Assembly: GCA_017479885.1 (NCBI GenBank)
Contig: JAFVBR010000039.1
Span: 1 to 64,000, forward strand
Direction of reading: 5' to 3'
Source: Paludibacteraceae bacterium
Lineage (GTDB): Bacteria; Bacteroidota; Bacteroidia; Bacteroidales; Paludibacteraceae
Length of the DNA stretch: 64,000 bases
Below are positions 1 through 7,306 of the stretch, piece after piece. The notes under the pieces are model-generated. The model was not told the origin of the DNA. It saw only the letters and a program-made list of their open reading frames with translations, and made no database searches. Positions within the stretch are counted from its first letter, which is position 1. The number at the start of each line of letters is the position of its first letter. The position numbers and the translations under genes were made by a program.

Positions 1-489
1 TAAATAAGTTTTGCCTTCTTTGCATAGAGAATTACAGATATCTAACTGACAGGAAACAAAGTAATCCTTATTCTGCAGTTCTTCCCATATTCTTGACTCT
101 TTCTCATAGAAAACAATAGCCAGGCTGTCTTTGTTCTGCTGGGCACATATATATGCCATGTTTGCATATAGTCTTCCTTTGAGTCGCGGATCTTTTGGGT
201 GTAGCCTGTCTGCTTCGATATAGTAGTCAACCGCAGTGGCATCTTCGCCTGTGACAGAGTGGTTTCTGCCCAAATAATATAGTGCTTTGGCTTTTTCAGT
301 GCGGTGAGTCAACCGGCACAAGGCATCGACAGCCTGACTAAGACGTACAGTATCAGAGTATAACACGCCCTTCATGTCGAGACTGTCAGCCATAGCAACG
401 GTCTGCAGTGCCGCCTCGCGCTGCTCCATTGTAGAGCAGGAAGAAAAGCAGACTGCAAGAAGAACGATATAAACAAGTGTGTTGCGCAC
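1..489 (-). CDS. TPR-type lipoprotein, N-terminal part, cut by the left edge
   Basis: The frame is open from 489 to the edge of the window, so only about 163 N-terminal residues are seen. The start is a GTG at 489; no upstream ATG exists in frame, and the next internal ATG would remove the signal. A hydrophobic stretch ends in the lipobox FSSC, so this should be a lipoprotein of the outer membrane or periplasm. The following residues form TPR-like helices (KAKALYYLGRNHSVTG, then RLYANMAYICAQQNKDSLAI). Bacteroidota proteins of this shape often continue into a coiled coil with a histidine-kinase or HTH domain, but that part lies outside the window. It is the last visible gene of a minus-strand run, 40 bp after the DUF2147 gene. 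Confidence 0.7.
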   Translation of the reverse strand, partial: MRNTLVYIVLLAVCFSSCSTMEQREAALQTVAMADSLDMKGVLYSDTVRLSQAVDALCRLTHRTEKAKALYYLGRNHSVTGEDATAVDYYIEADRLHPKDPRLKGRLYANMAYICAQQNKDSLAIVFYEKESRIWEELQNKDYFVSCQLDICNSLCKEGKTYL

Positions 490-529
490 TGCGTGTTGGT
501 GACGTTGTGTTGAGGACTGTGTGGCGCAG

Positions 530-967
530 CTATTTCTTTCTGTCCCAGTACTGGCTTCTGCCGAGAATGCCCGCCTTGTCAAGCGAACCGCGCAGTTTCA
601 GACGACCGTTGTCGTAGGAAATCCTGCCATAGTAGAACTTTCCGTTTTCCGGGTCAAGTACTTTTCCTCCAACAAGAGCTCCGTCTTTTTCCGTCATGGC
701 GCGGATGATGACCATGCCCAGCACGGGCTTGTCCTTGTCCTCGCCTGTGCACTCTATGCACTTTTCGTTCTCTGTACCCGGGATGAGCATTTTTGTTATC
801 TTGCCATAGTATTTGCCGTCATCGGCACGATAGATGCTTACCACTGCGTAGTTCTGGCCTGTCTTGTCGTCAACCGTTACCCAGTCGCCGATTATTTTGC
901 TTATCTGTGCACTGCAGCAGACAGTCTGAACCAGTGCAAGAAGGATAATGATGGATGTACGTTTCAT
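530..967 (-). CDS. DUF2147 family secreted protein
   Basis: A 145-residue protein with an N-terminal signal peptide (MKRTSIIILLALVQTVCCSA) followed by one DUF2147 domain. Typical features are IIGDWVTVDDKTGQ near the start, DGKYYGKITKM in the middle, and the paired cysteines of KCIECTGEDK before the GGKVLDPENGKFYYGRI and LRGSL blocks. The family is a small periplasmic lipocalin-like beta barrel of unknown role. The length is normal. It follows ldcA after 67 bp; that gap holds a period-11 tandem repeat. It is probably the distal part of the envelope operon starting at 5551. Confidence 0.85.
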   Translation of the reverse strand: MKRTSIIILLALVQTVCCSAQISKIIGDWVTVDDKTGQNYAVVSIYRADDGKYYGKITKMLIPGTENEKCIECTGEDKDKPVLGMVIIRAMTEKDGALVGGKVLDPENGKFYYGRISYDNGRLKLRGSLDKAGILGRSQYWDRKK

Positions 968-1001
968 ATTGAATGGATTATAAATGGGGGTTATTTTGAA
1001 G

Positions 1002-1044
1002 TTACGGTGAGATTACGGTGAGACTACGGTGAGACTACGGTGGT
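1002..1044. repeat. Period-11 tandem repeat between ldcA and the DUF2147 gene
   Basis: About four units of the 11-mer ACGGTGAGACT, the last degenerate. The array runs up to the ldcA stop codon at 1035 and overlaps it. A related 11-mer (ACGGTGATACT) recurs at about 21440-21490. Confidence 0.85.
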
Positions 1045-1925
1045 GTTATAAGGGAGTTGAGAGGATTGGTCTGGGTGAAGAGGGCTTTGTCTGCTTCGAC
1101 CTTGATATGACATGGTGTATTCATGAATACCGGCAGGTTCAGTTCCACATGCCCTGCGGGGAAGTCGGTGAGTACGGGATAAGCATAGTCCGCCGATGCC
1201 CTGCTGATGGTCTCTCTGAGAGTGCATGACATGCGCTCCACATCGTCTGCACAGTCGCTGAACTGCCCCACAATAAGACCCTTTATATTCTTCATCACGC
1301 CGCTCAGACGCAGGTTCTGCAGCATCCTGTCTATGTGATACTGCGGCTCGTCGATGTCCTCGATGAAGAGAATACTGTCTTTGTCAATCACTTGGAACGG
1401 AGTGCGTTGCAGTCCGTAGAAAACAGAGAGATTGCCTCCGCGCAGTATGCCTGCAGCCTCTCCTTCTCTGCTGTAGGGTGACAAAGGCAGAGTGTAGCGT
1501 ATGTCTTCGCCGCTGAGAACGGCGCGCAGTGCTTTTATGGGTTCGCTGTCGGCAGGCAGAGTGGCTATATGTTTTGCCATAATGGAGTGCAGCGAGGGTA
1601 TTCCTTCTTTGCCGCACAGGCAGTGCAGACAGGTGATGTCGGAGAAACCGGCGAGAAGTTTGTGAGGATTGACCCGTACTTGGTCTATTATCTGAGCCAG
1701 TCCGTATCCTCCGCGCGAGCATAGAATCATGTCAACAGACGGGTCGGCAAAAGCATCATTCAGGTCTTGCAGTCTCTCTTCGGTTGTGCCTGCCGCTCCG
1801 CCATATCGCCCTTTGGCATGCGGCGCTATACTTACTTCATGTCCCCACGACTGAAGCACTTGCTGCGCACCGTCAATATACTTGGGGTCGATAACCGATG
1901 ATGGAGAAACTATTCGTATATGCAT
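1035..1925 (-). CDS. ldcA: LD-carboxypeptidase (peptidase family S66)
   Basis: This 296-residue protein is a murein tetrapeptide (LD) carboxypeptidase, which removes the terminal D-alanine from cytoplasmic muropeptides during cell-wall recycling. The opening IRIVSPSS, the nucleophile block MILCSRGGYG (Ser of the Ser-Glu-His triad), LAGFSDIT, the acidic block LFIEDIDEPQYHIDRML and the histidine block DFPAGHVELNLPV match the S66 family in order. There is no signal peptide, as expected for a cytosolic enzyme. It starts at an ATG 26 bp after the glsB stop, in an operon with envelope lipid genes. Its stop codon lies inside a tandem repeat, so the C-terminal residues (NPLNSLITPP) may be repeat-shaped. 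Confidence 0.93.
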   Translation of the reverse strand: MHIRIVSPSSVIDPKYIDGAQQVLQSWGHEVSIAPHAKGRYGGAAGTTEERLQDLNDAFADPSVDMILCSRGGYGLAQIIDQVRVNPHKLLAGFSDITCLHCLCGKEGIPSLHSIMAKHIATLPADSEPIKALRAVLSGEDIRYTLPLSPYSREGEAAGILRGGNLSVFYGLQRTPFQVIDKDSILFIEDIDEPQYHIDRMLQNLRLSGVMKNIKGLIVGQFSDCADDVERMSCTLRETISRASADYAYPVLTDFPAGHVELNLPVFMNTPCHIKVEADKALFTQTNPLNSLITPP

Positions 1926-1951
1926 GGTGTGTATAATCGTTTTGTAAACTG

Positions 1952-2980
1952 TTAATTGCCAATATTCTTTTTCTCCCTCTCTTCTCTTTCCAGTCTTTCT
2001 TTCTTGAGAATACGGTTGCGGTTGCGGCGGGCTGAGATATAGCTGCTTATATAGTCGATGTAAGCACCTATGTAGCGGCGGCGCTTGTCTTCATATACGT
2101 CGTCTATATCCACCATTATGCCTGTTTCATATACGTTGCTCAGTTCGTCGTTGACAGCATTGCCGAAGAAGCGCAGACTCGGAGTGAGGTTCAGATAAGC
2201 TGAGAACATAGGCGGAATGGTAGTTCCGCGTGCACGGATAGCTTTCATCAATACGTGGAAATTCTCCGTAGGGTCAGTGCCTTCAAACAAGTCGTCAGCC
2301 ATCTCTTGTCCTTCCTGACTGATGTCTATCGGGTGGTAGGGCATGAAGAGACCTTTGGTGTCGAAGCAATAGCGGCGCAGGTAGGCGTAGATAAGGTTGC
2401 GGGCGGTATCATCGTAGGCAGGGTAGATGGTCACCTTGCCTATCAGGTATTTTACCTCCGGGTGGTTATATACTACTGCTCCGAGTCCGTCCCACAGGTT
2501 GTCGAGGGCAAACAACGCCTTCATTCCCATCTCGCGTGACTGGTATTTGGGTTGCACGAAGGCACGCCCGAGTTCGATGGTGATAGGCAGATATTTCTTT
2601 ATGAAATAGTCGGTATAACGGAACAGATGTGCCGAAGTGATGTAGGGTTGCCCGTCTTCTGTAAAAGTGCAGTCACGCAACCAGAGATAGCGGTAACCGC
2701 CTATAATCTCTTCGTTCTCGGGGTCCCACACAATGAGTTGGTGGTAGGGCACTGCCATGGTGTCCATTCCGTCTATATCCATCTCTTCTCCGGTGGAGCC
2801 TCCGCTTTCGCGGTAGGATAGTTCTCTCAGTCGTGCTATCTCGCGCATCACGTTGGGCGCTTCATGGGCAGTAAGGTCATATATCTCGTTGCCTGCCTTG
2901 TTGGTAGGACGGAGAAAGTTTTGTTTGTTCAGCTCTTTCTTTATCAGAGCCTTGTCAACAGGGGGAATGATTGCATGCAT
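1952..2980 (-). CDS. glsB: Glycine-lipid N-acyltransferase (GNAT/OlsB-like hemolysin family)
   Basis: Related to the ornithine-lipid N-acyltransferase OlsB. In Bacteroides the equivalent GlsB transfers a 3-hydroxy fatty acid to glycine, the first step of glycine-lipid synthesis. Seen here: a GNAT-like core with LIVWDPENEEIIGGYRYL, ELGRAFVQPKYQ and a C-terminal basic, charged tail. I use the ATG at 2980 (MHAIIPPVDK, 342 residues); the longer frame would start at a TTG inside or beside a repeat array. The partner acyltransferase glsA lies directly upstream, which supports the assignment. The substrate (glycine or another amino acid) is inferred from family knowledge. Confidence 0.82.
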   Translation of the reverse strand: MHAIIPPVDKALIKKELNKQNFLRPTNKAGNEIYDLTAHEAPNVMREIARLRELSYRESGGSTGEEMDIDGMDTMAVPYHQLIVWDPENEEIIGGYRYLWLRDCTFTEDGQPYITSAHLFRYTDYFIKKYLPITIELGRAFVQPKYQSREMGMKALFALDNLWDGLGAVVYNHPEVKYLIGKVTIYPAYDDTARNLIYAYLRRYCFDTKGLFMPYHPIDISQEGQEMADDLFEGTDPTENFHVLMKAIRARGTTIPPMFSAYLNLTPSLRFFGNAVNDELSNVYETGIMVDIDDVYEDKRRRYIGAYIDYISSYISARRNRNRILKKERLEREEREKKNIGN

Positions 2981-3001
2981 ATATGTTGTATTCAAAGATT
3001 C

Positions 3002-3065
3002 TTCGCTATCAGCTATTCGCTATTCGCTATTCACTATTAACTATTAGCTATTCGCTCTTCACTAT
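3002..3065. repeat. Period-7 tandem repeat between glsA and glsB
   Basis: Degenerate units of the type CTATTCG or CTATTAG, about nine in all, fill the gap and run up to the glsA stop codon. They act as a spacer within the operon; no other signal is visible. Confidence 0.8.
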
Positions 3066-3889
3066 TTCATCCTGTACACTTCTCCTCTCACCCATTGTGC
3101 CCACTCGGCAGGTGTGCGCAAATGGTCGAAAGTGGTGTAGGGTATGGGCTTGCCTATCCTGATGCTGAAATGTTTGCCGGTAGCCTTGAACATCTCGTCG
3201 GCAAGATAAAGCATTTCTATGTTGGTTTTTATTCCGAGTCGTGTGCGCCAGAGTGCAAGGTTGTAGAAAAAACTTGAGTTCTGTCCGTCAAAATAGATAG
3301 GCACTATGTCGCGCTTGTGTTGCACCGACTTCTGTATGAACGACTTTTTCCACTCGGGGTCCTGCACCTTGCCTTGTATCTTCCTCGAGCATTTGCCTGA
3401 AGGGAATGTCAGTATGTCGGCTTGTGAACTGTACAGTTCGTCTATTTTTTGTGCGTATTCCCTGTTTTGTCCGCCTTTGCCTGACACATGCACAGGCACG
3501 AATATGCCTTGCAGCGGTGTCAGATACATCAGCAGTTCGTTCACTATCACACGTACGTTGTAGTTTCTTTGCTCTCCCAAGTAGAGTGCCAGTATCATGC
3601 CGTCGAGCCCGCCGAGAGGATGGTTGCTTGCAAAGCATACAGGCGAGCCGTCTTTGGGCAGATTCTCCGTGCCGCTCACGCTTACAGAGGTATTCAGCAG
3701 ACCGGGGCCTATAACTTCGCGGATAAAGTCGTAGTTCTTCAAGTCAGGGTGTTCACTGAAGAAACGGTTGAAGATGTCTTCGTGAACAATCCGTTTGAGA
3801 TAGTTGATTACAAAACGCGGGGTACGGTTGCCCAATTTCTTCCTTACAACCGCCTCCACATCAAGCCGTATTGGTGTTTGTTCTGCCAT
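3062..3889 (-). CDS. glsA: Glycine-lipid O-acyltransferase (PlsC-like)
   Basis: A 275-residue lysophospholipid-acyltransferase-like protein. The acyltransferase motif is seen as FASNHPLGGLDGMI (the HxxxxD pair), followed by the substrate-binding block FPSGKCSRKIQGKVQDPEWKKSF, which resembles the FPEG motif of PlsC. In Bacteroides, GlsA adds the second acyl chain to the N-acylated glycine made by GlsB to give the mature glycine lipid. The gene lies 21 bp after the radical SAM gene and 81 bp before glsB in one operon. The protein is probably membrane-associated on the cytoplasmic face. The specific role is inferred from the pairing with glsB. Confidence 0.85.
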   Translation of the reverse strand: MAEQTPIRLDVEAVVRKKLGNRTPRFVINYLKRIVHEDIFNRFFSEHPDLKNYDFIREVIGPGLLNTSVSVSGTENLPKDGSPVCFASNHPLGGLDGMILALYLGEQRNYNVRVIVNELLMYLTPLQGIFVPVHVSGKGGQNREYAQKIDELYSSQADILTFPSGKCSRKIQGKVQDPEWKKSFIQKSVQHKRDIVPIYFDGQNSSFFYNLALWRTRLGIKTNIEMLYLADEMFKATGKHFSIRIGKPIPYTTFDHLRTPAEWAQWVRGEVYRMK

Positions 3890-3910
3890 ATCAAACCTTT
3901 CTAAGTCAAC

Positions 3911-4972
3911 TTAAACTATTCTCTTCAGATGACATACCATCAAGTCGCCGTTCTCTTCCCTCAGGTGCATTCCGTTGCCTTCGCAATAGCGGAACATCTT
4001 GCAGTCGTTACACGGCTCTTTTTTCTTCATCCACTGCCGGTTACGGTATTGTTCAAACCCGTTTTCCCATACCTCCCAGAACTTGTCGCGGTAGATGTTG
4101 CCCTGATAGTATTTGCCGCGGATGGAGGTGCAAGCACTGATGCTGCCGTCTATCAGAATGGAGGCTACGCTTATACCGGCGGCGCACTGGTAGAGGTGGT
4201 CGCGCACTTTGCCTTCGTAGTCACCGAGGAAACCTTCGCAACTGTAACTTACATGTCTGCCTGCTTCGCGCTCGGATACTATGAAATCAAGCATTCTTGT
4301 AAACTGTTCGTCTGTCAGAAGCAGTTCGGGGTCGTTCTTTGCCCTGCCCATTGGGTCTATGCCGAACAACCGCCAGTTTCTTACTCCCAAGCTCCACAGA
4401 TACTCTCTCAACTCAGGCAGATACTCTATGTTGCGGCGGTTGACGCAGGTCACCACATCCCAAGTCAGACGCTTGTCGGCTGCTGCAAGACGTATGGCGC
4501 GTGTAGCGTTCTGAAACGACAGTTTGTGTCCGCGCATCCAGTTGTGGTCTTCTTCAAACCCGTCAAGCGACACTGTCATCGATAGCATACCTGCTTTTCT
4601 GAGTGACTTGAAACGCTCGGCCGTCAGGGCCAGACCGTTGGTAACCATTCCCCACGGAAACTCCCGCTTCTGCAGTTCGCCGCCCACTTCTTCCAGGTCA
4701 CGGCGCATGGTTGGCTCGCCGCCTGAGATGACTATCATTGTGTGATGAGGGTCAACATGAGGCAGTATCTCTTCGTCTATCACTTTCAGAAAATCTTCTT
4801 TGGGCATGTCAGGCGTAGTAACCTCCTGCCGGCAGTCGCTGCCGCAGTGCCGGCAACTCACGTTGCAACGCAGGGTGCTCTCCCAGAAGAGTTGCTGCAA
4901 CGGGTGGAGAGTCTTCAGGTTTTTCCTTCTCAGCCTCTCCAACTCGAGTGCTATCCGAAGTTTAGTTTTCAT
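3911..4972 (-). CDS. Radical SAM/SPASM enzyme of the rSAM/lipoprotein type
   Basis: A 353-residue radical SAM protein. The 4Fe-4S site is CNVSCRHC (CxxxCxxC) at about residue 38, followed by ISGGEPTMR. The C-terminal SPASM domain carries further cysteines (YQCAAGISV, ISACTSIRGKYY, PCNDCKMFRYCEGNG, VCHLKRIV) expected to hold auxiliary clusters, as in enzymes that modify peptides or proteins. I chose the ATG at 4972; a TTG directly before it gives one extra residue. The neighbouring lipoprotein gene lies 36 bp upstream and fits the partner protein of the Bacteroidales rSAM/lipoprotein system (TIGR04133/TIGR04134, from memory). The reaction is unknown; a modification of the lipoprotein is an inference. 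Confidence 0.88.
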   Translation of the reverse strand: MKTKLRIALELERLRRKNLKTLHPLQQLFWESTLRCNVSCRHCGSDCRQEVTTPDMPKEDFLKVIDEEILPHVDPHHTMIVISGGEPTMRRDLEEVGGELQKREFPWGMVTNGLALTAERFKSLRKAGMLSMTVSLDGFEEDHNWMRGHKLSFQNATRAIRLAAADKRLTWDVVTCVNRRNIEYLPELREYLWSLGVRNWRLFGIDPMGRAKNDPELLLTDEQFTRMLDFIVSEREAGRHVSYSCEGFLGDYEGKVRDHLYQCAAGISVASILIDGSISACTSIRGKYYQGNIYRDKFWEVWENGFEQYRNRQWMKKKEPCNDCKMFRYCEGNGMHLREENGDLMVCHLKRIV

Positions 4973-5008
4973 CAAATCTTCAAAACATCAAATATGAGCT
5001 CCCTCCGC

Positions 5009-5551
5009 TCACTTCTCCATTCTTGTCGGCGGCACCCCGTATTTCACCATTATCGGGCGGTGCTGCTGGGGCGTGGCATGATATATCAGCACGTTCATTG
5101 TGGCTGTGCCGCGATTCCATGCATCCACAGGCTCGCTGTCGTAGGTCACTTTCTCTGTGTATCTCTGTCCGTCAATCTCGAAAGTGATTTCTTCTGCAGG
5201 GAATCCGTCGAAGGTAACGTCAAACTTGCCGTTTCCGTCTGTTTCGACATTTATTCTGTCGCGTCCTATTTCCACAATTATTTCCTTTCTTATCAGTGGC
5301 ATGCCGCTCATGTCTTCCACTCTTCCTTTTACCGCATATTGTGCGCGCGGCACTCCGTACATGCACACCATTTCGTCTCTCACTTGGCTGACTTGCGCTT
5401 CTTCTACTGCGTTAGGCTGGTCATCTTCAGTTGCCTTTTGCTGTTTGGCGGCATTCTTCTGATGCGAACAGCCTGCCACTCCCAAAGCGGCAATCATCGA
5501 AGCAAGCACCATGTTGATAGCGCGGATAAGATTTCTGTGTAGTTTTTTCAT
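5009..5551 (-). CDS. Lipoprotein of the rSAM/lipoprotein system
   Basis: This 180-residue lipoprotein starts at the ATG at 5551 (MKKLHRNLIRAIN); a longer frame with ten more residues has no signal logic. The hydrophobic segment ends in the lipobox GVAGC. The mature part has a low-complexity charged linker, then CMYGVPRAQYAVKGRVED, a carboxypeptidase-regulatory-like beta domain (GNGKFDVTFDGFPAEEITFEI). A second YGVP occurs near the C-terminus (VKYGVPPTRMEK). The cysteine before the first YGVP is a possible modification site. It is the first gene of the minus-strand operon, with a TAACTTTG -7 element about 28 bp upstream. The link to the radical SAM enzyme rests on adjacency and family memory. 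Confidence 0.82.
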   Translation of the reverse strand: MKKLHRNLIRAINMVLASMIAALGVAGCSHQKNAAKQQKATEDDQPNAVEEAQVSQVRDEMVCMYGVPRAQYAVKGRVEDMSGMPLIRKEIIVEIGRDRINVETDGNGKFDVTFDGFPAEEITFEIDGQRYTEKVTYDSEPVDAWNRGTATMNVLIYHATPQQHRPIMVKYGVPPTRMEK

Positions 5552-5578
5552 ATTTGAGAATAATAATATAACGTGCGA

Positions 5579-5586
5579 CAAAGTTA
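5579..5586 (-). promoter_or_regulatory. -7 element for the rSAM/lipoprotein operon
   Basis: On the minus strand the sequence reads TAACTTTG, matching the TAnnTTTG consensus, 28 bp before the lipoprotein start. No clear -33 TTTG is seen at the usual spacing. Confidence 0.5.
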
Positions 5587-5654
5587 CGAATAATTATTTA
5601 CATATAAAAATAAGGAGTGTTTTGAGGCAGAATGTGATAATTTTTAACGAAATA

Positions 5655-5686
5655 TTTGCGTATTTCAGAAACTTGTTGTACTTTTG
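5655..5686 (+). promoter_or_regulatory. Promoter of the CAT-anticodon tRNA gene at 5818
   Basis: TTTG at 5655-5658, a 20-bp spacer and TACTTTTG at 5679-5686. The 56 bp at 5651-5706, including bases downstream of the start, recur at 6640-6695 before tRNA-Glu with 49 of 56 identical. The transcript leader would be about 125 nt. Confidence 0.75.
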
Positions 5687-5817
5687 CACCCGCTTTTGAG
5701 AAAAAGCCCCCCGTTCCGAGCAATATAGTGTATTGCGAGGAAAGAGGAGAAACCGCGAGGGCAATAATGACCGAACGAAGAGTGAGGTCAGTCCAAGCCC
5801 GAGCGAGTTTCGACGAC

Positions 5818-5891
5818 GGCGAGGTAGCTCAGCTGGTTAGAGCGCATGATTCATAATCATGAGGTCCCCGGTTCAATCCCGGGCCTCGCTA
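5818..5891 (+). tRNA. tRNA with CAT anticodon (elongator Met or Ile2)
   Basis: A 74-nt cloverleaf. The acceptor arms are GGCGAGG and CCTCGCT (first pair G-U) with discriminator A. The D arm has GCTC/GAGC, the anticodon stem is CATGA/TCATG with loop TTCATAA (anticodon CAT), and the T arm is CCCGG TTCAATC CCGGG. CCA is not encoded. It lacks the features of an initiator tRNA (unpaired 1-72 and GGG/CCC in the anticodon stem). Whether C34 is modified to lysidine (Ile2) cannot be seen. Confidence 0.95.
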
Positions 5892-5898
5892 CAGAAAG

Positions 5899-5921
5899 AA
5901 GAACAGCAATGTTCTTTTTTT
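5899..5921 (+). terminator. Terminator after the tRNA at 5818
   Basis: Hairpin GAACA-GCAA-TGTTC followed by seven T. The rest of the 370-bp gap up to 6262 is AT-rich and holds only the promoter at 6179-6210. Confidence 0.7.
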
Positions 5922-6178
5922 GTTTCTCATCTTTCATCTTTGTACCTAATCACTTTTTTAATATCAGCCTTAAAAAACGGATAGCTCTCTGTAAGCTATG
6001 TCCAAGCTCAGTGTTAGCTATCTTTTCTCTTTCGGCAAAAGTGCAGTTTTTTAAGTTCTGTCTTAATAATCGTATATTTTTTTAAATAAATATCACAAAA
6101 TGCCATTAGCCTGCTTGTGTCTAAATGTTCTTCATATTTTTTCTATATGTATATATTTCCCCCAAAAACAACTGCGTT

Positions 6179-6210
6179 TTTGGCAGAAATAAAAAATTAT
6201 GCTAATTTTG
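6179..6210 (+). promoter_or_regulatory. Promoter of the small lipoprotein gene at 6262
   Basis: TTTG at 6179-6182, a 20-bp spacer and TAATTTTG at 6203-6210. This is a full match to the Bacteroidota -33/-7 pattern, about 45 bp upstream of the start codon. Confidence 0.75.
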
Positions 6211-6261
6211 CATGCACTTTTGTGTGAAACAACAAGTTTAATCAATTTAATATTTATTCTT

Positions 6262-6540
6262 ATGAAAAAGATGCTTATTGCTGTGGCTGTAGTTCTCGCA
6301 GCCGGAATCATGACCTCCTGCAACAAGGGAGAAGGTTGCTATCGTCTCGACGCCAAGGTAACTGCTGCCGGTGTTACCGTTGATGCAGATCCTATCTATG
6401 TTTATGGTGATGGCGAAGACATCACCAAAGCAAAAGAAGATTTCAAGAAGGCTCTTGAAGCTCTGGGTGGTGAGGCTAAGATTACCCAATTCAAAGTTGC
6501 AAAGAGCAAAGAAGACTGCGAAGCTGCCAACAAACTCTGA
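6262..6540 (+). CDS. Small lipoprotein-like protein of unknown function
   Basis: A 92-residue protein starting at the ATG at 6262 (MKKMLIAVAVVLAAGIMTSC); a longer frame from 6199 would begin upstream of the mapped promoter start and is rejected. The hydrophobic signal ends at MTSC, which fits a lipobox. The mature part is small and charged, with two more cysteines (KGEGC and KEDCEAA). IYVYGDGEDITKAKEDFKKALEALGG suggests one strand and a helix. Strong promoter, short leader and own terminator suggest a well-expressed monocistronic gene. I do not recognise the family. Confidence 0.75.
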   Translation: MKKMLIAVAVVLAAGIMTSCNKGEGCYRLDAKVTAAGVTVDADPIYVYGDGEDITKAKEDFKKALEALGGEAKITQFKVAKSKEDCEAANKL

Positions 6541-6562
6541 CAATCGCAGTATGTTTATGCTT

Positions 6563-6592
6563 GCAAAAGTCGCTATTCATAGCGGCTTTTGC
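6563..6592 (+). terminator. Terminator after the small lipoprotein gene
   Basis: Arms GCAAAAGTCGCTA and TAGCGGCTTTTGC around the loop TTCA, 22 bp after the stop codon. Confidence 0.7.
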
Positions 6593-6643
6593 TATCTAAA
6601 AGAGTATGAATAAGTCTATAAAATCAACTTTTTTCAAAAAATA

Positions 6644-6675
6644 TTTGCGTAATTCAAAAAGTTGACGTACCTTTG
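6644..6675 (+). promoter_or_regulatory. Promoter of tRNA-Glu
   Basis: TTTG at 6644-6647, a 20-bp spacer and TACCTTTG at 6668-6675. The downstream leader GCCGCTTTTGAGAAAAAG is shared with the tRNA promoter at 5655. Confidence 0.75.
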
Positions 6676-6712
6676 CAGCCGCTTTTGAGAAAAAGTACGC
6701 AAGTTTCAACGA

Positions 6713-6784
6713 GGCCCATTCGTCTATCGGCTAGGACGTAAGATTTTCATTCTTAAAAGAGCAGTTCGATTCTGCTATGGGCTA
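6713..6784 (+). tRNA. tRNA-Glu (TTC)
   Basis: A 72-nt cloverleaf with acceptor arms GGCCCAT and ATGGGCT (first pair G-U), discriminator A, anticodon stem TAAGA/TCTTA, loop TTTTCAT (anticodon TTC) and T arm AGCAG/CTGCT. CCA is not encoded. rpsT follows 44 bp downstream with no terminator between, so the two may be co-transcribed. Confidence 0.95.
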
Positions 6785-6828
6785 CAAAATTTGGTAATAT
6801 ATAAACATTTTAATTTAACATTAAAGAG

Positions 6829-7083
6829 ATGGCAAACCATAAATCATCTTTGAAGAGAATTCGTCAGACCGAGACCCGTAAACTTCACAATCACTACTAT
6901 GCCAAGACCGCTCGCAATGCTGTCCGCAAAGTACGTGCTACTACCGACAAGGCTGAGGCAGCAGCGATGCTCCCGAAAGTTAGCTCTATGCTCGACAAAC
7001 TGGCAAAGCGCAACATCATTCATAAGAACAAAGCAGCCAACCTCAAATCAAGTTTGGCAGTTTACGTGAACAAACTCGCATAA
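6829..7083 (+). CDS. rpsT: 30S ribosomal protein S20
   Basis: The 84-residue protein has the S20 pattern: [29 protein letters not shown] at the basic N-terminus (here quoted only as its opening [18 protein letters not shown]) and [17 protein letters not shown] near the C-terminus. S20 binds 16S rRNA early in 30S assembly. Length is normal. The gene lies 44 bp after tRNA-Glu and ends in a strong terminator at 7105. Confidence 0.98.
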   Translation: MANHKSSLKRIRQTETRKLHNHYYAKTARNAVRKVRATTDKAEAAAMLPKVSSMLDKLAKRNIIHKNKAANLKSSLAVYVNKLA

Positions 7084-7104
7084 TCGATTCTCTCATATTT
7101 CAAG

Positions 7105-7137
7105 GAGGGCAGTCTAACAACAGACTGCCCTCTTTCT
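7105..7137 (+). terminator. Terminator of rpsT
   Basis: Perfect arms GAGGGCAGTCT and AGACTGCCCTC around a 6-nt loop, followed by a T-rich tail. Confidence 0.85.
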
Positions 7138-7248
7138 GCTTATGCCTTGCAAGCATTTTATTAGGATCTGTCTATATGTACTTTTTTAATGCCTTGGATA
7201 AAAAACTCTCTCTCTTTCATATAAAAACATTACTTTTGTTAATATTTG

Positions 7249-7279
7249 TTTGTAAGTTCAAAACTTTTTCTTACCTTTG
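7249..7279 (+). promoter_or_regulatory. Promoter of the AraC-family gene
   Basis: TTTG at 7249-7252, a 19-bp spacer and TACCTTTG at 7272-7279, 27 bp before the ATG at 7307. Confidence 0.75.
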
Positions 7280-7306
7280 CACTCACAAATAAATATCTTA
7301 AAATAT

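Noticed and set aside
5818..5891. Initiator tRNA-fMet
   Set aside because: The 1-72 pair is G-U rather than unpaired C-A, and the anticodon stem lacks the three G-C pairs of initiators.
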